DNA of 64,000 nucleotides from Lentibacillus halodurans. GTDB taxonomy: Bacteria; Bacillota; Bacilli; Bacillales; Amphibacillaceae. The translations under genes and the position numbers were made by a program. Within the stretch, counting starts at the first letter, position 1, and every line of letters starts with the position of its first letter. The notes under the pieces were generated by a model that was given only the letters and a program-made list of their open reading frames with translations, was not told the DNA's origin and ran no database searches. The stretch spans positions 62,001 to 126,000 of the forward strand of contig NZ_FOJW01000004.1 in NCBI RefSeq assembly GCF_900112045.1, given 5' to 3'. This document shows, in pieces, positions 26,876 through 33,470 of this stretch.

Positions 26876-27101
26876 GGATTATGAATGATTGAAAAGATTG
26901 ATATAACGTATCATGGATCAGCACGGGACTTTGATAGGTTAGAGATCGTTTGGTGATTTGGAGTTGACAATGAGAGGTGAAATAGAGGATGGCTTTTAGC
27001 TCTTGCTTACAAGCGATGCAAACAATCTGTTTGTATACAAGGATGGCATTGTATTGTTCAGCTGTATATCTATTATTCCCCATTGATCCCTAGAATTCTG
27101 T

Positions 27102-27107
27102 TATAAT
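27102..27107 (+). promoter_or_regulatory. -10 element of the toxin promoter
   Basis: A perfect TATAAT lies about 78 bases upstream of the toxin start. No good -35 box is found at 17-base spacing. The implied leader would be about 70 bases, usual for type I toxin mRNAs. Confidence 0.4.
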
Positions 27108-27184
27108 AAAGTCAAGTGTAATAAGGCTTTCATGGGTGGTGGCTCACTCCCTTTTCACCTTTTTTATGAGAGGGGGTGATGCCT

Positions 27185-27262
27185 ATGACAGTTTTCGAAT
27201 CATTAATCTTAATGATTACGTTCGCAACACTTGTGGCTGCGATGCTGTCGGAAAAGAAATAA
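27185..27262 (+). CDS. Putative holin-like type I toxin peptide (25 aa)
   Basis: The short peptide MTVFESLILMITFATLVAAM followed by LSEKK fits the holin-like toxin family (Hol_Tox) found in Firmicutes, with one membrane helix and a Lys-rich end. The ATG at 27185 lies 7 bases from the very strong AGAGGGGGTG site; ATG 27179 is in frame but too close. Such peptides insert into the membrane and depolarise it when unrepressed. A shared hairpin terminator follows, and a minus-strand promoter-like sequence lies 140 bases downstream, matching the TxpA/RatA and BsrG/SR4 layout. Length and composition are diagnostic, but toxicity is not proven. Confidence 0.7.
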   Translation: MTVFESLILMITFATLVAAMLSEKK

Positions 27263-27303
27263 CCACCCTGTAAGAGCCTGGTAAGCATTCAGGGTGGTTA
27301 TTT
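27261..27303. terminator. Bidirectional terminator of the toxin/antitoxin pair
   Basis: AACCACCCTG (27261-27270) pairs perfectly with CAGGGTGGTT (27290-27299), with T-rich sequence on both sides. Confidence 0.8.
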
Positions 27304-27345
27304 TCACCAATGTGAGCCGCCCCCTTGAAGGGCTATTGCACATTA

Positions 27346-27380
27346 GGCCGTTTGGTGTTGGAGCACCATTCGGTCTTTAT
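27346..27380. terminator. Second hairpin in the toxin locus
   Basis: GGCCGTTTGGTG and GCACCATTCGGTC pair with two internal mismatches and loop TTGGA, followed by TTTATT. It may be a plus-strand terminator or the 5' hairpin of the antisense RNA. Confidence 0.5.
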
Positions 27381-27594
27381 TAACGTATTTCCTATCTATA
27401 TGTATTATACCTCATTTCATTAAAATATAAAATAAAAACTTCTGGCCATCCTTAAAAGAGGATTTTTGGCCGATTGCCAGGGGTATATAATGATGGATGC
27501 TTTTTATGACAAAAACGTGACGACGTGGATAAAAAGGAAGGCTGTGTATTTTCGATTTATACAAAATGATGCGGAATGATTGGTGGTGAGACGA

Positions 27595-27922
27595 TTGGAA
27601 CCGAAATGGCTTGAATGGGCTAAACAGCTTCAATCAATCGCACAAACGGGATTGACGTATTCAAAAGATATCTATGACCTTGAGTGGTTTGAGTTAATCG
27701 GAACATAAGTGTTGACATAATGGAAAGCTATACAACTTTGAACATGATAAAATTAAGGGGTTGTTTGCCAATGAAACGAGCTATGCCACGTCTAAACAAG
27801 CAGCAGTGAGGAAAATCCTTCCTGTGTTTTATTTCCGGGAGAATTCTGTGATTATTCATAGTTCTCCATTCCTGGATATTTTTCAGACAATGACACATCC
27901 TACTTTTATAGACTTTTTATAA
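27595..27922 (+). pseudogene. NUDIX hydrolase (YjhB-like) N-terminal remnant
   Basis: TTG 27595 starts EPKWLEWAKQLQSIAQTGLT then YSKDIYDLEWFELIGT and stop at 27708; this is the NUDIX N-terminal helical domain seen in YjhB-like proteins. After a frame change it continues GKLYNFEHDKIKGLFANETS then YATSKQAAVRK, which corresponds to the end of that domain, and then loses similarity before TAA at 27920. The catalytic Nudix box is missing altogether. Thus the gene is frameshifted, truncated and inactive. Confidence 0.65.
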
Positions 27923-27940
27923 ATGGCAGGGACCAGTGTT

Positions 27941-28063
27941 ATGAACATAGCAGATATCATGACCGTATGTCCGGTTGGGGTTGCGACAATAGATCCGAAT
28001 CTGCAGAAAGACCTGGTCGTGACGAACCGGAAATATGAGTCAAATCAGTGTATCCTCAGTTGA
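27941..28063 (+). pseudogene. Short CBS-domain-like fragment (40 codons)
   Basis: ATG 27941 opens MNIADIMTVCPVGVATIDPN, which looks like the first strand and helix of a CBS domain (xxDIMTxxPVxVxxDxxL), and stops after 40 codons. CBS domains are about 60 residues, usually in pairs, so it is a fragment. A weak GCAGGG site precedes it. Low certainty. Confidence 0.3.
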
Positions 28064-28243
28064 CTTTACCGGAAGGACGATGTTTAAATGTACCAGGATG
28101 AACCTTTTTCCTTATGACTTCTATTAAGGGCAGGGGTTCCTTTTTTGTTGGAGTTGACCGTATATATGGAATAGTAAGATATCAGATGCGAATTCTTGTT
28201 ACATAGTCAGGCAGGTATCTTGCAGGCGGAAGGAGCATCTTGA
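28064..28243. other. Upstream region of the MFS transporter gene
   Basis: No gene is visible. The stretch 28090-28150 contains AACCTTTTTCCTTATGACTT and a GGGCAGGGGTTCCTTTTTTG run that may end the preceding remnants. I see no riboswitch-like structure. Confidence 0.3.
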
Positions 28244-29500
28244 TTGATGGGTATCTATCAGTTCGAAAACTTAAAAAGATATAATCAGTTCCTGTTGATT
28301 GCTGGAATCATTGTCATTGCCTTTAATCTGCGTGCGGCCATTACGTCTGTCGGTCCATTGGCCAATGTGATCGGGGATGACTTGGGGCTTGACAGTTGGA
28401 GCATTGGGATATTGACCAGTTTGCCGCTGGTGGCGTTTGCCGTGATGTCGCCGGTTGCACCGAAACTTGGCAGAAAGTATTCAAATGAAGTGGTGCTAAT
28501 TGCCGGTATGGCTGTTCTTTTAACAGGGCTATTTGTACGTTTGATTCCCGCAGCAGTCTACCTCTTTGGCGGAACATTGCTGATTGGACTGGGGATCGCT
28601 GTTTCCAATGTTCTATTGCCAGGTGTCATTAAAGAAAGATTCCCGAATCGAATTCCACTGATGACAAGTGTCTATTCGATAGCTATGGGGCTTATGGCTT
28701 CATTGGCATCTGGTGTCAGTGTCCCTCTTGCCGATGCAGCTGGACTGGGCTGGAAAATATCTCTGGCTGTTTGGGCGTTGCCTGCGATAGCTGGGATTGT
28801 GATCTGGGTTTATTTTGTCAAACAGCGGCGATCCGCAAATGATGTAAGCGTTCATTATGTAACAGCCAGTGACGTACGGATGTGGAAATCGCGTCTTGCC
28901 TGGGAAGTGGCTGCATTTCTTGGATTGCAGGCATTCTTGTATTATGTGGTTATAGCGTGGCTGCCTGTGATTCTGCAGGATTATGGTACAAGTAGCCAAA
29001 CAGCGGGCTGGATGCTGTCTTACGCACAATTTATCGGTTTGCCGGCCAGTTTACTGCCGGTCGTTGCCGGAAAACTTAAATCACAAAGTAGCCTGACGGT
29101 TGGTATCTGCTTGCTGGCCTTTACTGGTACAGCTGGGCTGCTGCTTGGACAATCCAGTTTTATGATGATCACAAGTGTTACATTACTTGGTATAGCCACC
29201 GGCGGACTTTTTCCATTGTCGCTCGCCTTTTTGGGTATGCGGGCAGGTGATGCACAGCAGGCTGCGGAATTATCTGGCATGGCTCAGGCACTCGGTTATT
29301 TTCTTGCTGCACTGGGGCCGATCTTTATTGGTTATCTGAATGACCTTACAACAGGCTGGGAAGTACCACTGATAACAGTGCTTGTTGTGACGGTACTGAT
29401 GGCCATTGTCGGTTTCGGTGCAGGCCGGGCTCGAACAGTGGAGGATGAATTTGTTAACATGGCTGAGCGTGAAAACACTGATACCAAAATGGATATATGA
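28244..29500 (+). CDS. MFS transporter, CynX/NimT family
   Basis: A 12-helix major facilitator of 418 residues. Residues 20-50 (AFNLRAAITSVGPLANVI) carry the NLRxxxTSVGP signature of the CynX/NimT (cyanate/2-nitroimidazole transporter) group. The substrate of Gram-positive members is mostly unknown. The TTG at 28244 lies 8 bases and ATG 28247 11 bases after GGAAGGAG, so the start is ambiguous by one codon. It is followed by two fluoride channel genes after 78 bases on the same strand, probably co-transcribed; whether the MFS protein also handles fluoride is unknown. Confidence 0.85.
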   Translation: MMGIYQFENLKRYNQFLLIAGIIVIAFNLRAAITSVGPLANVIGDDLGLDSWSIGILTSLPLVAFAVMSPVAPKLGRKYSNEVVLIAGMAVLLTGLFVRLIPAAVYLFGGTLLIGLGIAVSNVLLPGVIKERFPNRIPLMTSVYSIAMGLMASLASGVSVPLADAAGLGWKISLAVWALPAIAGIVIWVYFVKQRRSANDVSVHYVTASDVRMWKSRLAWEVAAFLGLQAFLYYVVIAWLPVILQDYGTSSQTAGWMLSYAQFIGLPASLLPVVAGKLKSQSSLTVGICLLAFTGTAGLLLGQSSFMMITSVTLLGIATGGLFPLSLAFLGMRAGDAQQAAELSGMAQALGYFLAALGPIFIGYLNDLTTGWEVPLITVLVVTVLMAIVGFGAGRARTVEDEFVNMAERENTDTKMDI

Positions 29501-29578
29501 CCGTGTCCATATAAGTGAGAACACTTCCATATGGTATGATAAGGAAGGATCACGCAATGTAAAAGGAAGGTGAAGTTC

Positions 29579-29962
29579 ATGCGTATGCTGCTGGTGATGG
29601 CGGGTGGCTTTTGTGGTGCGATAGCAAGGTTCACACTTGGAGAATGGATTTATACAAATGGATTTCCGCTGAATACCTTATTGATCAATTTAGCTGGATG
29701 TTTGCTTCTCGGATGGTTTCTTACGTTTGTCAGCAGGCGGGGGGATGTGCGGTCAGAGATTTCATTATTAATAGGAACTGGATTCATAGGATCGTTTACG
29801 ACTTTTTCGACATTTTCAATGGAGACGATTCAACTATTTCAAGCAGGGCTGTTGTTTTATGGCATCTTTTATATTTTAGCCAGTACAATAGGGGGATTAT
29901 TATTGGTATATACTGGTTATTTGTTGGCTGTTTCCCCTGGTAAGGCAGGTGGACCCGCATGA
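29579..29962 (+). CDS. crcB: Fluoride channel/exporter FluC (CrcB), first subunit
   Basis: The 127-residue protein has four membrane helices and the FluC landmarks NTLLINLAGCLLLGWF (conserved Asn) and GSFTTFSTFSMET, the phenylalanine box lining the fluoride path. FluC lets F- leave the cytosol. ATG 29579 has AAAAGGAAGG 8 bases upstream. The stop overlaps the next gene by 4 bases (ATGA). Two short paralogous FluC genes in tandem usually make a heterodimer with antiparallel subunits. Confidence 0.92.
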   Translation: MRMLLVMAGGFCGAIARFTLGEWIYTNGFPLNTLLINLAGCLLLGWFLTFVSRRGDVRSEISLLIGTGFIGSFTTFSTFSMETIQLFQAGLLFYGIFYILASTIGGLLLVYTGYLLAVSPGKAGGPA

Positions 29963-30309
29963 TCTGGCTGATTGGACTGGGCGGTTCATTGGGGGCAGCT
30001 TCCAGATATTTGATTGCTGAATGGATGAAGCATAAGACTCGTGCCTTTCCTGCAGGTACTTGGATTGTGAATATAGCCGGGTCTTTTTTGTTAGGAATGC
30101 TTGCTGACTTTCATCTGGCAAATGATATGAATGATGCCCTATGGCTCTTGTTGGGAGCAGGATTTTGTGGTTCTTTTACAACCTTTTCAACTTTTGGACA
30201 TGAAACAGTGACGTTATTGCAATCAGATCAGTATAAAACAGCTGGCCTTTATGTGGTGGCATCGATTGCTGTTGGGCTGGCTGCAGCCACAGTGGGATTT
30301 TGGATTTAA
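29959..30309 (+). CDS. crcB: Fluoride channel/exporter FluC (CrcB), second subunit
   Basis: At 116 residues this is the partner of the preceding FluC. It keeps GGSLGAASRYLIAEW, TWIVNIAGSFLLGML and GFCGSFTTFSTFGHET. It begins with ATG overlapping the stop of the first gene, so translation is coupled and expression should be equimolar. No fluoride riboswitch is visible ahead of the pair. A repeat cluster and the convergent symporter gene follow. Confidence 0.92.
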   Translation: MIWLIGLGGSLGAASRYLIAEWMKHKTRAFPAGTWIVNIAGSFLLGMLADFHLANDMNDALWLLLGAGFCGSFTTFSTFGHETVTLLQSDQYKTAGLYVVASIAVGLAAATVGFWI

Positions 30310-30411
30310 AAATGAATGTTTCATAATTATTTGCGATAAAGCAGATGTCGAATAGATAACATTTCATAACAACTTCATGTAAAATCGCCAGACCTCGGTT
30401 AATTCATACAA

Positions 30412-30530
30412 TAATTCGCGTGGACATCACTTAATTTCGCGCGACACCAGTCTGAAATCACGACCCCTCCACCCAATTGCGTGACATGTCCCTCTAAACC
30501 GAGACAGTAATCTCTATTCGCACGACGTCC
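30412..30530. repeat. Degenerate ~20-bp tandem repeat cluster, TCGCGCGAC type (second site)
   Basis: Units with cores TTCGCGTGGACATC, TTCGCGCGACACC, ATCACGACCCCTCC, TTGCGTGACATGTC and TTCGCACGACGTCC recur at about 20-40 base intervals. The core matches the cluster at 10746-10840, and again the site is a convergent intergenic spacer. No coding potential. Confidence 0.5.
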
Positions 30531-30535
30531 GATAC

Positions 30536-30566
30536 AAGAAAGCGACCGCTATTACAGCAGTCGCTC
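30536..30566 (-). terminator. Rho-independent terminator of the symporter operon
   Basis: Read on the minus strand, AGCGACTGCT, GTAAT and AGCGGTCGCT form a stem-loop followed by TTCTTGT. It lies 18 bases after the symporter stop. Confidence 0.7.
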
Positions 30567-30583
30567 TCATCATGAACAAATCT

Positions 30584-32122
30584 TCAGCTTCCTGTTCCTC
30601 GATACCCTGTATTGGCTTTAATTTTGACCTCGGCATACCGTTTCACATCTGTTTGCCCGGAGAATATCGTACCAAGATAACCCCCGAGAAAACCGAGCGG
30701 TACCGAAACCAAAGCTGGATTGGTAAGCGGAAAGATCGGTTCGCCGACAAACAACGCTTCTCCTTCCACCGGCGAGAATACACTCGGGCTCATGGATACA
30801 AGGATTAATGCTGTGAATAAGCCGGTTAATATTGCTGTGACAGCTCCTGTTGTGTTGAACCTTTTCCAGTACACTGTGTAAAGGATAACCGGCAAATTGG
30901 CACTGGCAGCAATACAAAAGGCCAGCGATACAAGGAATGCCACGTTCAAATATTGTGCAAACAATGACAAAACGATAGCGAGTACAGACACGGCGAAAGC
31001 TGCATAGCGTGCTGCCAGCATTTGCTGCCGGTCAGATGCTGTTCCTTTTTTGATGATCTGTCCATATAAATCATGGGCAAATGCTGATGCCCCCGAGAGG
31101 ACAAGACCAGCTACAACCGCCAAAATGGTAGCGAATGCCACGGCAGCAATAAACGCAAATAGAAACTCTCCGCCCAATGCTTCTGCCAGCAATGGTGCGG
31201 CCATATTGCCGCCAGGGTTTGCCTCTACAATCGTTGCATCGCCAACAAAAATAGCTGCTCCAAAACCAAGAAATAACGTCAATACGTAGAAAACCCCAAT
31301 GATCCATGTTGCTGTAACAACTGACTTTCTAGCTGTTTTGGCATCTTTAACGGTAAAAAAGCGCATCAAAATATGCGGCAGACCGGCCGTTCCAAGCACA
31401 AGAGCCAACATCAGGGAGATAGTCCCCAATGGTTCCGTATATTGCAACCCTGGGTTCAGATAGTCGGCTCCATGACTTGTAGCCGTTTTGACTTCGCTAA
31501 ACATGGCCCCGATATTAAAGTTAAAATGCCATAAGACGAGGAATGAGATGATCAGCATACCCGCCATCAAAAGAACTGCCTTGACGATCTGTACCCAGCT
31601 TGTGGCGATCATGCCGCCGAACAGCACATAGATGGTCATCATAACACCGACAATCAGGACAGCCACCGTGTAAGGAATATCAAACAGCAGCTGGATAAGC
31701 GCTCCGGCACCAACGAGTTGTGCAATCATATAAAATATAGATATGGTGATGGTACTCAGTGCTGCTGCGCCTCTTACTTTTTTGGCATCGAACCTTGCAT
31801 TAAGCATATCAGCAATGGTATATTTGCCGAGGTTTCTCAGCGGTTCTGCTACTAAAAATAAAACAACAAGATAAGCAATCAAGAAACCGATACTGTAAAA
31901 GAAACCATCAAACCCATAGAGTGCAATCGACCCGGCAATCCCAAGGAAAGAGGCAGCAGATAAATAGTCACCTGAAATGGCGAGCCCATTCTGGAATCCG
32001 GTCAGACCTCCGCCAGCTGTATAAAAATCACCGGTTGTCTGGGTCTGTTTTGAAGCCCAATAAGTAATGACTAGTGTCAAAGAGACAATAGCTAGAAAGA
32101 GCACGATAACCGTTGGACTCAT
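30584..32122 (-). CDS. Cation/acetate symporter (ActP/YwcA-like, SSS family)
   Basis: A 512-residue, about 13-helix sodium:solute symporter of the acetate-permease group. Landmarks: TTGDFYTAGGGLTGFQNGLA at residues 29-48, SGDYLSAASFLGIAG, and GLPHILMRFFTVKDAKTARK near residue 250. It takes up acetate or a related monocarboxylate with Na+. Its start overlaps the DUF485 stop by 4 bases, as in the ywcB-ywcA pair of B. subtilis. The upstream cre site implies CcpA repression on preferred sugars. A minus-strand terminator ends the operon. Confidence 0.92.
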   Translation of the reverse strand: MSPTVIVLFLAIVSLTLVITYWASKQTQTTGDFYTAGGGLTGFQNGLAISGDYLSAASFLGIAGSIALYGFDGFFYSIGFLIAYLVVLFLVAEPLRNLGKYTIADMLNARFDAKKVRGAAALSTITISIFYMIAQLVGAGALIQLLFDIPYTVAVLIVGVMMTIYVLFGGMIATSWVQIVKAVLLMAGMLIISFLVLWHFNFNIGAMFSEVKTATSHGADYLNPGLQYTEPLGTISLMLALVLGTAGLPHILMRFFTVKDAKTARKSVVTATWIIGVFYVLTLFLGFGAAIFVGDATIVEANPGGNMAAPLLAEALGGEFLFAFIAAVAFATILAVVAGLVLSGASAFAHDLYGQIIKKGTASDRQQMLAARYAAFAVSVLAIVLSLFAQYLNVAFLVSLAFCIAASANLPVILYTVYWKRFNTTGAVTAILTGLFTALILVSMSPSVFSPVEGEALFVGEPIFPLTNPALVSVPLGFLGGYLGTIFSGQTDVKRYAEVKIKANTGYRGTGS

Positions 32123-32475
32123 GACGCCTTCCCTCCATCCTGAATCTGATCTTCAATGATCTGATTTGCCTGATCGTCAAAGGAAGCGGCTTTTTTTACA
32201 TAAATTGTACATAGAACCCACGTCATCACAAATTGCGCAAATGCAAACAGCCATACCCATGAAATATCACCGATTGCTGGTGTATTCAAAAATGTTGTAT
32301 AAGACGTTAAAATCGGAAGCAAAAAATAAAAGATCAGAAAGAAAATAGTATACGGCAAGATGAATTTTTTCTTGTTTTGCATAAAGTTTTTAAACTGCTC
32401 ACTTTGCTCCACCTTTTCAAAGTCAACATTATGATTGACATGATGGCTCGTGTTATCTTCGCTTACATTACTCAT
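32119..32475 (-). CDS. DUF485 membrane protein (YwcB-like)
   Basis: The 118-residue protein has two membrane helices (about residues 38-60 and 72-95) and the FKNFMQNKKKFILPYTIFFL start typical of DUF485. Members nearly always precede an ActP-type symporter gene and are thought to be its accessory subunit. It overlaps the symporter by 4 bases. Start has GGGAGG upstream. Regulation by the cre site at 32586 is likely. Confidence 0.9.
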   Translation of the reverse strand: MSNVSEDNTSHHVNHNVDFEKVEQSEQFKNFMQNKKKFILPYTIFFLIFYFLLPILTSYTTFLNTPAIGDISWVWLFAFAQFVMTWVLCTIYVKKAASFDDQANQIIEDQIQDGGKAS

Positions 32476-32540
32476 AAAAAACCTCCCGTCGATTTCGAAT
32501 TAAAGCAAAGGGTGGACGCAGTTGTCATATGGCCGGCCGC

Positions 32541-32561
32541 TCACTTCTTGTCAGATCGCAT
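32541..32561 (-). CDS. Possible six-codon leader ORF upstream of DUF485-actP
   Basis: A strong GGAGGTGA site at 32573-32580 is followed after 11 bases by ATG and only six codons (MRSDKK). It lies between the cre site and the DUF485 gene. It could be a regulatory leader or the relic of a lost gene start. Confidence 0.25.
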   Translation of the reverse strand: MRSDKK

Positions 32562-32585
32562 TCGAAAGAAATCACCTCCAGATGA

Positions 32586-32600
32586 TTGAAAACGTTTACT
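32586..32600. promoter_or_regulatory. CcpA cre site upstream of the DUF485-symporter operon
   Basis: TTGAAAACGTTTACT fits every defined position of the cre consensus WTGNAANCGNWNNCW. It is 111 bases upstream of the DUF485 start, between that gene and the end of the response regulator gene. Catabolite control of acetate uptake is well known in bacilli. Confidence 0.75.
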
Positions 32601-32693
32601 ATGAAGTATAAGTGATGTTTAGACCTGCTGCGGGAAAAATTGAATCAATTGTTGTCAGCGGTGTTTGAATTGTCAAAATATATTGGTGAGCGG

Positions 32694-33453
32694 TCAGCTT
32701 TTAAACGTTTCAAGCAAAATTTTCCGTGCTGAGCGGCTGACCGGTAATGTTGTGTGATCTTTATCTTTCAGGGTTACATTGTAGGCACCGTTAATCCACG
32801 GTGTAATTTCACGGACATAATTCAGGTTGACCAGGTAACTTCGGTGTGTCCGGAAAAAAGGAAAGCCCCTGCAGTTTTTCCTCCAATTCCTGTAACGTCA
32901 TCCGGCTTTCGATCACTTCATCTTTTGTATGGATCTCCAGCAAACGGTTGGATGGGACGGCATAAAAAATGGAATCGGGTGATAAAACAACCATGCGATC
33001 ACCATCGTCAATCAGCAGTTTTGAGGTCGCTGAATGATCCGCAGACTTAAGCTGCTTGTCTTTTTTCAGGGCAGTTTGTTCCAGTTGCTTTCTGATTCGC
33101 TTCATTGTCTTTTGAAAACGGGCATCGTTATAAGGTTTCAGCAAATAATCAACAGCTGCAATTTCAAATGCATCCACTGCGTATTCATCGTAAGCTGTCG
33201 TAAAAATGAAAAGCGGTGGCTGGATATAAGAGAGTTGAACGATACGTTTTACTGCCTCAACACCTGTCATTCCTGGCATTTGTACATCCAGAAAAATAAC
33301 ATCAGGTTCATGTTCCACATATAAATCAACTAATTGTTCACCTGTTTCAGCGTTGGGACAAATCATGACGTCAGATTCTTGTTTCAATAAGTAGATGAGT
33401 TCTTCACGTGCCAGCTGTTCATCTTCAGCAATCATGGCGTGAGTCGTCTTCAT
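32694..33453 (-). pseudogene. LytTR-family response regulator with frameshift before the DNA-binding end
   Basis: The receiver domain is intact: IAEDEQLAREELIYLL, phospho-acceptor in VIFLDVQMPGMTG, FTTAYDEYAVDAFE, and KPY. The linker and the first part of the LytTR domain (SIFYAVPSNRLLEIHTKDE) are also in frame. After LQGLSFF the main frame goes to PDTPKLPGQPELCP and stop at 32809, but the -1 frame continues as RTHRSYLVNLNYVREITPWI then NGAYNVTLKDKDH and LPVSRSARKILLETFKS to a stop at 32694, the canonical LytTR ending. One extra base in the T6C2 tract near 32860 explains it. ATG 33453 has GAAGGAAGG upstream. The gene follows its kinase by 17 bases. Confidence 0.8.
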
Positions 33454-33470
33454 GATTATACCTTCCTTCT

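Larger units (their letters stand above)
27255..27397 (-). ncRNA. Candidate antisense antitoxin RNA overlapping the toxin 3' end
   Basis: On the minus strand a perfect TATAAT box (27409-27404) would start transcription near 27397. The transcript would contain a hairpin at 27375-27346, then the GC-rich stretch 27330-27310, and would end at the hairpin 27299-27261, which on this strand is followed by ATTTCTTTT inside the toxin gene. The -35 is poor. This is inferred from layout of known type I loci. Confidence 0.45.

Noticed and set aside
28846-28857. cre-like TGTAAGCGTTCA inside the MFS gene
   Set aside because: It fails the 3' part of the cre consensus and lies in the middle of a coding region.
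29501-29578. Fluoride riboswitch ahead of fluC
   Set aside because: The 78-base spacer has no pseudoknot-forming segments resembling the crcB motif and is mostly a ribosome binding site region.
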